This document shows positions 9,660-18,047 of a stretch of DNA of 64,000 bases, one piece after another. The notes under the pieces are model-generated. The model was not told where the DNA came from and ran no database searches. It saw nothing but the letters and a program-made list of their open reading frames with translations. Every line of letters starts with the position of its first letter. Within the stretch, counting starts at the first letter, position 1. A program made the translations under genes and the position numbers. This DNA is from Rhodohalobacter sp. SW132. GTDB lineage: Bacteria > Bacteroidota > Rhodothermia > Balneolales > Balneolaceae. The DNA lies in the NCBI RefSeq assembly GCF_003390325.1, contig NZ_QUOK01000003.1, forward strand, positions 124,001-188,000, in the 5' to 3' direction.

Positions 9660-9781
9660 GGCCGATCACCGGATGAATTATTGTATTTTTTTCGGTTTTT
9701 CAGTATATCTACAGTAGATAAATCTGTATGAACGTAGTACTTCATCCGTTATACACGAGATAGGAAATTTATAAATCTGCC

Positions 9782-10696
9782 ATGAAACGGAACCCATCTC
9801 TCCTGCTTACCATCACAATTATTTTGATTCTCCCGCTTGGTTTTGCCTGCACAGAACTTGGTTCCGATAATATCATGTCTGATGAAATTACGGACTACGA
9901 ATGGCCGCGGGAAAATTACCACGCCATATGGGGTACATCACCAAACACCATTTTTACAGTTGGAAGTTCAGGAGTGATTCTTCGGTATGATGGCGTAAAC
10001 TGGACACAGATGGAAACCGGCACGGAATCCACGCTATTCGGTGTTTGGGGTTCTTCCGGCTCGAACGTATACGCGGTCGGGGAAAGCGGAACGCTACTCC
10101 ACTATGACGGAACTGAGTGGAGTGCTATCGATCTCGGTCTGAGAACAAGAATTCACTCCATTTGGGGTGCATCAGAAGATAAAATCTTTATCGGCACGGC
10201 CGCAGGCAGCATTTACCATTTTGATGGTCATGAGTGGAACGAACAGCAGCTCTCCGTTTCGGGTGCCATTAATGGAATCTGGGGGTCTCACACCGATGAG
10301 ATATTTGCGGTAGGCACGGCAGGAACCATTCTTCGCTACGAGGAGGATGAGTGGATAAGCGTCAGTGATGGAAACCCCTCCCTCTTCGCAATTTGGGGCA
10401 CATCGGATGCAGATATAATCTATGCAACGGGATCGGGCGGCACGGTATTGAAGTACGACCGGGAGACAGATGAGTGGATGGATGAAAATCTCAACACAAC
10501 CAACGGCATATACGGAATCTGGGGCAGCTCTGCCACCAATGTGATCGCAACCGGACTTAACGGAACCATCCTCTTTTTTGATGGAGAAGACTGGACTGGC
10601 CAGGATCGATTTTCCATGGAAAACATCTCCGGGGTTTGGGGATCACGCGGAACGGTTTTCATCGTAGGTGGGTACGGTTTGATCCGGGAACTTTAA
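9782..10696 (+). CDS. Seven-repeat beta-propeller lipoprotein
   Basis: A 304-residue exported protein with a lipobox-like site LGFAC (Cys23). From residue about 43 it is built of seven tandem repeats of about 40 residues, each starting with an IWG, VWG or similar motif and continuing IFAVGxxGTILxYDGxxW; the last copy is partial and ends the protein (GGYGLIREL). This is the blade pattern of a seven-bladed beta-propeller whose last strand closes the ring. Such proteins usually bind partners or carbohydrate; no catalytic residues stand out. It is separated from the previous lipoprotein gene by 122 bp in the same direction and may share a transcript with it. Confidence 0.8.
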   Translation: MKRNPSLLLTITIILILPLGFACTELGSDNIMSDEITDYEWPRENYHAIWGTSPNTIFTVGSSGVILRYDGVNWTQMETGTESTLFGVWGSSGSNVYAVGESGTLLHYDGTEWSAIDLGLRTRIHSIWGASEDKIFIGTAAGSIYHFDGHEWNEQQLSVSGAINGIWGSHTDEIFAVGTAGTILRYEEDEWISVSDGNPSLFAIWGTSDADIIYATGSGGTVLKYDRETDEWMDENLNTTNGIYGIWGSSATNVIATGLNGTILFFDGEDWTGQDRFSMENISGVWGSRGTVFIVGGYGLIREL

Positions 10697-10781
10697 AGCT
10701 GATATCTTCACAGGGATGCAACAGGTTCCACCATTCATCCCGGCAATTCATTTACACTAAAGCTCTGGGATAGCATTGGTT

Positions 10782-10882
10782 AGACATGATATTTCTGAGG
10801 ACTCTGAATTATGCGAAAGGCATCAACACATTCAGGCTCAGAATATTGAAACCAAATGATTTCCATGAGAAATACCATGTCT
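10782..10882. repeat. Palindromic unit, RAYT-associated family (variant core)
   Basis: This 101-bp unit is bounded by AGACATGATATTTCTG (10782-10797, one mismatch from the family end) and GAGAAATACCATGTCT (10867-10882). These are the same inverted ends as in the large array at 46.3-48.3 kb, but the 69-bp interior differs. An identical-length sister copy lies 103 bp further on. Confidence 0.8.
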
Positions 10883-10984
10883 CTTCATTGGCTGGGTACC
10901 CGGCATCTCACACACCCCAATTAAAGCCCATTTTCAACCGAGCACAAATTCTCTTCAGGTTTATTGCTTTACTTACGAGCAATC

Positions 10985-11085
10985 AGACATGGTATTTCTG
11001 AGGACTCTGACTTATGCGAAAGAAATCAACCCATTCAGGCTCAGAATATTGAAACCAAAGGGTTTCCATGAGAAATACCATGTCT
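10985..11085. repeat. Palindromic unit, RAYT-associated family (variant core)
   Basis: A second 101-bp copy with perfect ends AGACATGGTATTTCTG (10985-11000) and GAGAAATACCATGTCT (11070-11085). Its interior is nearly the same as that of the copy at 10782 (shared ATTCAGGCTCAGAATATTGA) and differs from the cores in the main array. The DNA between the two copies (10883-10984) is not repeated, so these are two separate insertions or a diverged duplication. Confidence 0.8.
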
Positions 11086-11110
11086 CTTTCAGGGATACCT
11101 AGCCATTTCA

Positions 11111-11152
11111 TTCATCGGACGAAAATCCCGAAAGTTTTCGGGATCCGATGAA
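11111..11152 (-). terminator. Strong hairpin after the GspF-like gene
   Basis: A two-part hairpin: the outer arms TTCATCGGA (11111-11119) and TCCGATGAA (11144-11152), and the inner arms ATCCCGAAA (11125-11133) and TTTCGGGAT (11136-11144) with a 2-nt loop. It lies 12 bp beyond the stop of the minus-strand GspF-like gene. Only four T residues follow the inner stem on the minus strand, so termination is likely but not certain. Confidence 0.55.
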
Positions 11153-11163
11153 GGTCGTGATTT

Positions 11164-12492
11164 TTAGTTCGGCTGAATAATTGCAGCTTCGGACGAAACA
11201 ACCGTAATCGCAATCAATGCAATCATAATAAACAGGTTAATGAATAGATTGATTGTATCGATTACCGATTCCATCTTATAGGTGGTCTGGACTTCATAAT
11301 ATTCGGCAAGCTGCTTTGCATTCTCACGCAGGGCTCCCGACTCGGCTCCTAGACGAAACCGGCTGATCGCTGTATTCGAAAATACACCTGTAGCCTCCAT
11401 TGACTCCACAAGGCCCGCACCATCTTTCAGCATCATTTTAATGGCAACTTCTTTTATTCGTTTCTCCATATAGGTGTTCCGGCACGCCTCCGCGGCAACT
11501 TTAATCACATCAATATTCTGCCCTGAACCACTGTAGAGTGTATAAAATACACGTGCGAATATCTCGATACTGGTTTTATGCAGCAGATCCCCAATCACCG
11601 GAATTTTAATGATATACTGATCGAGCAGAAGTTTGCCTTTTGGTGTCTTTACATACCAAATAAACAATGAAAGTGGAATAATGTGAGCGAGCGTCAGCAT
11701 AATCCAGTTATCCTGTAGCCAGTAACTCACTTTCAGAGTCGCCTCCGTCATTGGGGGAAGCTGGATATCAAATTCCAAAAAGAGTTCAGCTGTAGCGGGA
11801 AATATATATCCAACATAAAAAAGCACGGTTGCGATAACTGCAAGTACCGTAACGGCCGGCATCATCAGTGAACGCCGCAGGTTCTTTTTAAACTCTGCAT
11901 CCCGCTCTAAAAATTTTGCCGTACTTTCAAACACGAGGGCCATGTTACCCGATGTGGAAGCCACACTAAGCATATATGCAGCGAACTTGCCAAATACATC
12001 TTCGTGTTTACCATAAACCTCGCTTCCCTCCTTTCCATCCTTCAGATCTTTCTGAATCTCTTTGATCACCTCCTTCATCTTCTTGTTCTCTGTATCTTCA
12101 TACAGCAGATCAAGAATTTCATCATACGATAGCTGTTGACGTAAAAGGTCGGCAGACAGGCTCACAAACGTCACAATTTCGTTTGTAGGAACTCCGCCTT
12201 TAAAATTGAACCACTTTTTATTTATCCGGTCAACTTTAAAGCCAAGCTTTGTTAATGCACGCTCCAGTTCCTCTTTATTGTAAGCTTCCTGTTCTCCGTT
12301 TACCTTTTTTCTCCCGGGGCGCTGCGCTTTGTATTCATAAATCTCTTTTTTTTCAAGAGCCTGAACACTGATGCCGTTCTTTTGAACCAGTCTGTCAACT
12401 TTACGCTTCGCCTCTTTTTTCGAACCGGCTTCAAATTCTGTCTTGATAGCCTTGCCGGCCTTTGAGGTTGCTTTTAAACGAAACTTTGGCAT
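11164..12492 (-). CDS. GspF/PilC-like type II secretion F-domain protein
   Basis: This 442-residue inner-membrane protein has two F-domains (about 105-230 and 300-430), each ending near membrane helices (about 208-232, 265-285 and 412-436), as in GspF/PilC platform proteins of type II secretion and type IV pilus systems. The first 100 residues form a basic cytoplasmic region (KATSKAGKAIKTEFEAGSKK) that resembles the N-terminal pilC extension. The platform protein normally contacts the assembly ATPase. No gspE, gspD, pilin or prepilin peptidase gene lies nearby, so this is an isolated component; partner genes must be elsewhere or absent. A hairpin follows its stop. Confidence 0.85.
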   Translation of the reverse strand: MPKFRLKATSKAGKAIKTEFEAGSKKEAKRKVDRLVQKNGISVQALEKKEIYEYKAQRPGRKKVNGEQEAYNKEELERALTKLGFKVDRINKKWFNFKGGVPTNEIVTFVSLSADLLRQQLSYDEILDLLYEDTENKKMKEVIKEIQKDLKDGKEGSEVYGKHEDVFGKFAAYMLSVASTSGNMALVFESTAKFLERDAEFKKNLRRSLMMPAVTVLAVIATVLFYVGYIFPATAELFLEFDIQLPPMTEATLKVSYWLQDNWIMLTLAHIIPLSLFIWYVKTPKGKLLLDQYIIKIPVIGDLLHKTSIEIFARVFYTLYSGSGQNIDVIKVAAEACRNTYMEKRIKEVAIKMMLKDGAGLVESMEATGVFSNTAISRFRLGAESGALRENAKQLAEYYEVQTTYKMESVIDTINLFINLFIMIALIAITVVSSEAAIIQPN

Positions 12493-12674
12493 AGCAGAGC
12501 GAATGAATTAGAAAGTGTTTTCCATTTACCTTTTGTTATCGACAAGAGTATCCTAAAGCATAAATGTTACAGATTAAAGAGAATTTCACTCAATCGGATG
12601 GAAGAAAAGCTGTTTTAATTCAGAAGCTCTGCGTACCTTTGAGAGATAGAAATCCTAATGCTAAAAACCGTTCC

Positions 12675-13238
12675 ATGGGCACTTCAGAAAAACTGCAAAC
12701 ATTAAAGCATTCCGATAAAGAGGTATCTTCATATCTGAAAACTCTCTCCGATATTAACCTCGATGGCAGTTACTATCTTACCATAGCTGCAGGTAAAAAT
12801 AAAAGTGCAAAAAAGGATTTCTATAAAAAAGTAAAGAAACAGGCCGGAAACAGTTTCAAGGAGATTGATCTGCGTGAAATTATCACCACACAACTGGACG
12901 AAACTGCCAAAAACCTTGATGAACTTTTTTTATCTCTTGGATCAGAAAAGTATGTATGGCTAAGCCACGGAGATCAGCTTGGCGGCGTTTATACCGGATA
13001 TTCTTATTCCGTTCGTCGGTATGCCACACCTCAGGAGAGATATTTACTGGAAAAAATCACAGATAGTGAAAAGATATTTTTTATAGATCTCGATGATAAA
13101 CACACCGTTAACAATACCATGAGACGGCATGCCCAAACATTGATTACATTTGAGCACCCGTCTTCCTTCCTTGGCCGGTTAAAGCAAATCACCATTAACG
13201 GTTCATCCTTTGAAAGCAGCCGAAAACCGCTGGTCTGA
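12675..13238 (+). CDS. Uncharacterised protein, degenerate AAA-ATPase-like
   Basis: The reading frame is open from 12564 (224 residues), but the first 37 residues look non-conserved; the ATG at 12675 gives 187 residues and no clear ribosome site marks either start. Sequence order resembles an AAA+ core: a strand followed by AAGKNKSAKKDFY where a Walker A loop would sit, then SEKYVWLSHGDQL in the Walker B position, and EKIFFIDLDDKHTVNNTMRR followed by AQTLITFEHPS, like sensor 1 and the arginine finger region. The canonical GxxxxGK[ST] and DE residues are missing, so ATP hydrolysis is doubtful. It is convergent with the metallopeptidase-like gene. The fold assignment is inference. Confidence 0.6.
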   Translation: MGTSEKLQTLKHSDKEVSSYLKTLSDINLDGSYYLTIAAGKNKSAKKDFYKKVKKQAGNSFKEIDLREIITTQLDETAKNLDELFLSLGSEKYVWLSHGDQLGGVYTGYSYSVRRYATPQERYLLEKITDSEKIFFIDLDDKHTVNNTMRRHAQTLITFEHPSSFLGRLKQITINGSSFESSRKPLV

Positions 13239-13263
13239 TTTCACCCGGCACCATTGATTACAA

Positions 13264-13758
13264 TTACATGGTAACCTTATTCTCCTGACGTGGATCCAGG
13301 TCATACAGCGATGACACCGTTGCCTGAATCGTTTTATACCACTCATTCCCAAAGGTGTCATTTATCTCGTAAAAGTCGGAAAAGTCCGGTTTTCTGATCT
13401 TCATCTTCCACTCCTGGTTTTTGGCCTTAAAAACCGGGTCGATATGAAGCAGCTGATGATATAGAAGCATCTTTTTAGTATCTCCATCAAGCATATCCCA
13501 CAGCTCTCCGGATATTTCGATCAGGTAGTCATTTCCGGAATAGTGTTTTACTTCCCGGCTGGACTTCACACATTTTGCTGCCCGCTGTTTTGAAATGTTT
13601 GGATAGATGAGCAGGTATCCCACTTCCGCAGGACCAAGCTCTATTTTATGCTGTTCAATAACCTCTGCAGCAACTTTCTCCATCTCCGGAGATTCCATTA
13701 GCTGCTTATCTGTTAATTTGATATCTCCTTCAGGCTTTAAAAAATCGTTTTCTGGCAT
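13264..13758 (-). CDS. Metallopeptidase-like protein with altered HExxH
   Basis: A 164-residue cytoplasmic protein that resembles the putative phage metallopeptidase family: AAEVIEQHKIELGPAEVGYL, then AAKCVKSSREVKHYSGNDYL, and a strand IEISGELWDML leading into the zinc helix. Where the family has HExxH this protein reads LLYHQLLHIDP, with Gln in place of the catalytic Glu, so it may bind a metal without cleaving peptides. It is convergent with the AAA-like protein at 12675 and separated from it by 25 bp. No phage genes are nearby; a binding or regulatory role is possible. Confidence 0.65.
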   Translation of the reverse strand: MPENDFLKPEGDIKLTDKQLMESPEMEKVAAEVIEQHKIELGPAEVGYLLIYPNISKQRAAKCVKSSREVKHYSGNDYLIEISGELWDMLDGDTKKMLLYHQLLHIDPVFKAKNQEWKMKIRKPDFSDFYEINDTFGNEWYKTIQATVSSLYDLDPRQENKVTM

Positions 13759-13982
13759 GTAATCTGGTAAAATATTTTTGGTTCATTTGAAGAGCTTAAG
13801 GTACAAAAGATGGTCGTCAACTTTAAGTTACATCAGCCGATATTTTCTAAGAATATCCCCGCTGTATGAAAAACCATTGTGGGGGCTGAAATTGAATGGT
13901 ATTCATTCTGCATCTGATCAGATTTTTATCTATTCTAAAGCCGTTAACCAGATTTTTATGAATATCGGAGTGAAATCCAGCT

Positions 13983-14438
13983 ATGAAAAAAAGTATAATC
14001 GGCAGTTTTATTGGCCTGGCTATTGTAGTAGCCGCAGACACCTTAATTCGCGTTATCATATCGCTTACTACCCATCATCCCTTGTCTCTTTTTCATTATG
14101 AAATATATGATGGATTTATCTGGGCTATCGTCATCTGTGCATCTACATTTGCGACCAGTTTTGCCGGTGGAGCCTTCACGGTAACCTATGCGGATAAAAA
14201 TAAACTGGTCGGGTTGATCTCATTCGGAATTTTGCTCACTCTGATACGATACGGACAGATCCATTACGTGATGGAAACTGAACTTCTTTTCCCGATGGTG
14301 TCACTCTTTTTATCTTTAGTTGCTCTGTTTTTAGTCTGGAAGTTTTACCTTCGCAAAAAAGGAAAACCATCGCATCAGCAGGAACCTCCGGAGACGGGCG
14401 GAAAAAAACATCACCAGCCAGATACTACCCCTTGGTAG
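13983..14438 (+). CDS. Small integral membrane protein
   Basis: A 151-residue protein with about four predicted membrane helices (roughly 5-27, 45-68, 75-92 and 98-120) and a hydrophilic basic C-tail (KKGKPSHQQEPPETGGKKHH). I recognise no family signature. Its 3' end overlaps the convergent plsC gene by 14 bp, which suggests both ends are functional coding sequence. The start at 13983 (ATGAAAAAAAGT) gives a normal first helix. Function unknown. Confidence 0.6.
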   Translation: MKKSIIGSFIGLAIVVAADTLIRVIISLTTHHPLSLFHYEIYDGFIWAIVICASTFATSFAGGAFTVTYADKNKLVGLISFGILLTLIRYGQIHYVMETELLFPMVSLFLSLVALFLVWKFYLRKKGKPSHQQEPPETGGKKHHQPDTTPW

Positions 14439-15186
14439 CGTCTACCCGGTTTAACGGTTCATTACGCCACTCCGAAATCTGAGCCGCCATTTTAATCCGC
14501 ACACGCTCCATCAGCTCTTTTGCCTCTTCTCCGGATGAAATATCCGGCATTACCGGGTCAAGAACTTTAAGATTCACGTACACATCTTTTGTAAAGACCC
14601 AGGTCTTTTTGGGCAGGCACTCCTGCGTACCATCAATAACAACCGGCAAAATGGGCACTTGTTTTTGAATTGCAAGATCAAAAGCTCCCATGGTAAATCG
14701 TTTCAGCCGGCCATCGCGGGATCGGGTACCTTCCGGGAAAAACATTACAGAACAGTTCTTCTCAAGAAAATAGCTGCACTTCTCAAAAACATGAACACGC
14801 CGGTTTGATGCCTTACGATCAACCGGAATATCGCTGGCCCATTTCATCATACGGCCGAGTACCGGGATTTCGAAAAGCTCTTTTTTTGCAACCCATTTCA
14901 TCTCCCACGGCAAATTTGAAATGAGGGGAATATCCGCATTAGACAGATGATTCGCTACGACTATAAACGGTTGCCTGTCGTCAACTTTGCCCGCCCCTTC
15001 AATCGTAATATTCCAGTTTGAATTAATTCTGGAGATTAAAAGGCCCAGCTTCCGAAATAATTTTCCGGTTCGGTAACGGACCGGATCTCTGTCAAAAAGC
15101 CTGACAATTCCCACCATCGGCAGCCATACGAGAACAAGTAAACTAATCCCTGTCCAGACAAGTACCGAAAAGATTTTTTGCTTCAT
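14425..15186 (-). CDS. plsC: 1-acyl-sn-glycerol-3-phosphate acyltransferase
   Basis: This 253-residue membrane enzyme adds the second fatty acyl chain to lysophosphatidic acid to make phosphatidic acid, the precursor of all phospholipids. An N-terminal membrane helix (about 8-30) anchors it. The acyltransferase motif NHLSNAD holds His80 and Asp85 (HxxxxD), and FFPEGTRSRDG (about 149-159) is the glycerol-phosphate-binding block. Its start is 6 bp from the stop of the rhlE-like helicase gene, so the two are probably cotranscribed. Length and motif order are normal for PlsC. Confidence 0.9.
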   Translation of the reverse strand: MKQKIFSVLVWTGISLLVLVWLPMVGIVRLFDRDPVRYRTGKLFRKLGLLISRINSNWNITIEGAGKVDDRQPFIVVANHLSNADIPLISNLPWEMKWVAKKELFEIPVLGRMMKWASDIPVDRKASNRRVHVFEKCSYFLEKNCSVMFFPEGTRSRDGRLKRFTMGAFDLAIQKQVPILPVVIDGTQECLPKKTWVFTKDVYVNLKVLDPVMPDISSGEEAKELMERVRIKMAAQISEWRNEPLNRVDATKG

Positions 15187-15192
15187 AGAAAA

Positions 15193-16848
15193 TCAGAACT
15201 TCGGCAGAAAACTTTTAACAATGCCCCAGAACCCTTTTGCCGGCTTCAGGCTATTTTTATTCCTTTCCGCGGCTTTTTCAATTGCAGGCGGTATTGCCAC
15301 TTTTTCCAGCTCAGCAATTTTTTTCTCATGTGCTGCTGCTTCGGTATTTACCTTATCATCCTGTTTCTTTGATGATCTTCCGCTGCCATTGGTGCGGCCA
15401 CCGGAACGTCCTTCTGACTTGGTTTTATTTTTTTCTGATCTGCCTTTGCTCTTTTGGTCAGAATCCGTCTGTTTATTTTTAGGTGAGCTTTGCTCAGATT
15501 GTTCGGTTTTCTGAGTTGGTTTACCGTTCCTCTTCTGTCGTGAATCAGATTTTTTCCCTGAATCCCGGCTTTTATCCTTATCTGTATCTGTATCCGAAGA
15601 CTCAGTAGATCTGGATTTCTTTGACTGCTGGTTCCGCTTTTCACGGTCTGAATCATCTTTCGACCTGGATCTGTCGCCACCTGACTTCTTCGCCTGCTTC
15701 AGGTCACTATCCCAGCTAAACTCACTTTTCTCATTAAAATTTGAAGGGAGATCGATCGTCTTGATTTTATTCCCTTTAATGTTCTCGATCTGAGAAAAAA
15801 CGCGGCTATCACGCTTGCTCACAAACGTGATGGCAATTCCGGATTTATCATACCGTCCGGTACGCCCGATACGGTGAACATAATCATCGGTATTGTTCGG
15901 CACATCATAATTGATGATAATTGAAACTTCTTTGATATCAATTCCGCGAGCAAGGACATCTGTGGCCACAATAACCGGAACCTGGCCATTTTTAAATGCC
16001 TGGAGTGCTTTATTTCGCTCATCCTGTGAACGGTCGCCGTGAATACTTGCCGCTTTTATACCTTCACGTTTTAGGAGTCGCTGCAGTTCATCCGTTCCTT
16101 TTTTGGTAGATGTGAAGATGATACAAGAATCCCATTGCAGGTCATCAAAAATCTTTTTAACAAGGCTGACTTTCTGTTTACTGCGCAGCTTGTACGCCCG
16201 CTGTTCAACCGATTGACTTGGTTTTGATCGTTCGATTTCTACCAGCGCCGGATTTTCCATGATGGAACCGGCAAGTTTTTGGATCTCCTTTGGCATTGTT
16301 GCTGAAAACAGTAGTGTTTGTCGTTTTTCAGGCAGCCATGAGATGATTTTTTTCATGTCCGGGAGAAAACCCATGTCGAGCATTCGATCCGCTTCATCGA
16401 GCACAAAATATTCCAGCTTCGAAAAATCGATGCCCAGAACTTTATTCTGATCTATCAATCGCCCCGGAGTTGCCACAATGATGTCAACGCCCGCTTTCAA
16501 CGCTTTGGCCTGCTGTGAAAAATCGCTGCCGCCAATAACCGTGGCAGATGAAATTCCGGCGTGGTAGCCAATAGCAAAAATCTGTTCATCAATCTGTGAG
16601 GCGAGTTCACGGGTTGGGCTAAGTATCAGGGCTTTAATGCCTTCTCGATTGCTCTTTAGCACACGCTCCATAATTGGAATAACAAAAGCGCCGGTTTTAC
16701 CGGTGCCGGTTTGGGCAGCTGCAATAAGATCTCTGCCTTCCGTTACAATAGGAATAGCTTGCTCTTGTACCGGTGTGGGCTCATTAAACTGTAAATCATT
16801 TAATCCGGCAATCAGTTCGTCGGATAAATTAAAATCGGTAAACTTCAA
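15193..16848 (-). CDS. rhlE: DEAD-box RNA helicase, RhlE type
   Basis: A 551-residue ATP-dependent RNA helicase. Visible motifs are the Q motif (FNEPTPVQEQAI), Walker A AAQTGTGKT (about 44-52), PTRELA, TPGR, DEAD (151-154), SAT (182-184), and in the second RecA lobe VATDVLARGID and HRIGRTGR. After residue about 375 comes a long low-complexity tail rich in Ser, Lys, Arg, Asp and Gln, typical of cold-adaptation helicases that use a basic tail to bind RNA, and a short hydrophobic C-terminus. Proposed roles are ribosome assembly and mRNA turnover at low temperature (family knowledge). It is probably cotranscribed with plsC. Confidence 0.92.
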   Translation of the reverse strand: MKFTDFNLSDELIAGLNDLQFNEPTPVQEQAIPIVTEGRDLIAAAQTGTGKTGAFVIPIMERVLKSNREGIKALILSPTRELASQIDEQIFAIGYHAGISSATVIGGSDFSQQAKALKAGVDIIVATPGRLIDQNKVLGIDFSKLEYFVLDEADRMLDMGFLPDMKKIISWLPEKRQTLLFSATMPKEIQKLAGSIMENPALVEIERSKPSQSVEQRAYKLRSKQKVSLVKKIFDDLQWDSCIIFTSTKKGTDELQRLLKREGIKAASIHGDRSQDERNKALQAFKNGQVPVIVATDVLARGIDIKEVSIIINYDVPNNTDDYVHRIGRTGRYDKSGIAITFVSKRDSRVFSQIENIKGNKIKTIDLPSNFNEKSEFSWDSDLKQAKKSGGDRSRSKDDSDREKRNQQSKKSRSTESSDTDTDKDKSRDSGKKSDSRQKRNGKPTQKTEQSEQSSPKNKQTDSDQKSKGRSEKNKTKSEGRSGGRTNGSGRSSKKQDDKVNTEAAAHEKKIAELEKVAIPPAIEKAAERNKNSLKPAKGFWGIVKSFLPKF

Positions 16849-17148
16849 ATGGTTCCTTTTTTTCTTTTTTATTAAAACTGGTACAGAACTCTATACTTCT
16901 GCCGGAAGAATAATAATTGATTTGACGCCGGCAGATCAGGCTGTAATCGTTGTGTATTTTTTGAAAAGTTGTAACAGTGTATATTATTTTTATACCAAAA
17001 AGTAGTTATCTATATAATATACGAGTTTTCTGCATAATTATTGAATTGAAAGAAATCAGTATGTGGCTCTTTGGTTCGCATTTAAAAAGTGATACCTTTT
17101 CATCCGCATAACCGATGAAAATTTTCACCCATTAATACAGTATTATTT
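16849..17148. promoter_or_regulatory. Divergent upstream region of rhlE and FKBP genes
   Basis: This 300-bp AT-rich spacer lies between two divergently transcribed genes and should hold both promoters. The rhlE side begins with a pyrimidine-rich leader (CCTTTTTTTCTTTTTT read on the plus strand just upstream of its start). I see no riboswitch fold or strong inverted repeat. Confidence 0.35.
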
Positions 17149-17865
17149 ATGAAACGAACAGTATACCCGGTGCTGATGGCACTCATTTTTTTATTTGCCA
17201 CCATTGGATGTGAGTCTCCTTCAGGCGGCGGTGAAACATCGCTCGACTCACAAATCGACTCAGTAAGTTACAGTCTTGGATACCTGTACGGACAAAATCT
17301 TTCATCCGGCGGTGTTGAATCACTTGAAGATGACAAATTCCTCTCTGGCCTGAACCAGGCCCTCGATCGCGGAGATTCTCAGATTGATGATATGGCGATG
17401 CAGTCCCTGATGCAGCGATATCAACAGGAAATTACACAAGCCGCACAAGCCCGGCGTGAAGGAGAAGCAGCTGCGAATATTGAAGAGGGAAATCGTTTCC
17501 TGGAAGAGAATGCTCAAAATGAAGATGTGAGTGTTACAGAATCAGGCCTTCAGTATCGCGTAATTGAAGAAGGATCAGGCGATCGTCCGGAAGTTTCAGA
17601 TGAAGTTGAAGTTCACTACCGCGGCACACTGGTCAGCGGAGAAGAATTTGACAGCTCCCACAGCAGAAATCAAACCGCTACTTTTCCGGTTAGTGGAGTG
17701 ATTGCAGGCTGGACTGAAGGACTGCAATTGATGAGAGAAGGTGCAACATATGAATTCTTTATCCCTTCCGAACTGGCATACGGCAACAACCCGCCGCCGG
17801 GAAGTATTATCGAACCCGGTTCAGTGCTTATTTTTGAAGTGGAACTGATCGATATTAAAGAATAA
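17149..17865 (+). CDS. FKBP-type peptidyl-prolyl isomerase lipoprotein
   Basis: A 238-residue Mip/FkpA-like foldase. The signal ends at lipobox ATIGC (Cys21). Residues about 30-125 form the helical dimerisation domain (SYSLGYLYGQNLSS... and a long charged helix around EITQAAQARREGEAA). The FKBP domain (about 145-236) carries VHYRGTLVSGEEFDSS, GVIAGWTEGLQLM and IPSELAYGNNPPPGSI, with the usual aromatic active-site residues. It should speed proline isomerisation during folding of envelope proteins. It is transcribed alone and ends at a strong intrinsic terminator. Confidence 0.92.
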   Translation: MKRTVYPVLMALIFLFATIGCESPSGGGETSLDSQIDSVSYSLGYLYGQNLSSGGVESLEDDKFLSGLNQALDRGDSQIDDMAMQSLMQRYQQEITQAAQARREGEAAANIEEGNRFLEENAQNEDVSVTESGLQYRVIEEGSGDRPEVSDEVEVHYRGTLVSGEEFDSSHSRNQTATFPVSGVIAGWTEGLQLMREGATYEFFIPSELAYGNNPPPGSIIEPGSVLIFEVELIDIKE

Positions 17866-17884
17866 TCAGCCGTTTCTGCATTTT

Positions 17885-17923
17885 AAAATCGCGCAATAAT
17901 TGACCTATTGCGCGATTTTTTTT
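17885..17923 (+). terminator. Intrinsic terminator
   Basis: A 14-bp perfect stem (AAAATCGCGCAATA at 17885-17898, TATTGCGCGATTTT at 17906-17919) with a 7-nt loop is followed by more T residues. It sits 20 bp after the stop of the FKBP gene. Confidence 0.92.
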
Positions 17924-18047
17924 CATCAACCCTCCCTATTCTATTCTCCCGCATCAGAGTGCATGTCTGCCTTGCAGCCCCTACCTTTCAGGTCAGTAAC
18001 ACGTACCACAGAATTCATTTACAAACTGACGAACCGAATTTTTTAAC

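Noticed and set aside
10786-11001. ORF of 71 codons
   Set aside because: It spans palindromic repeat units and the unique DNA between them and shows no protein features.
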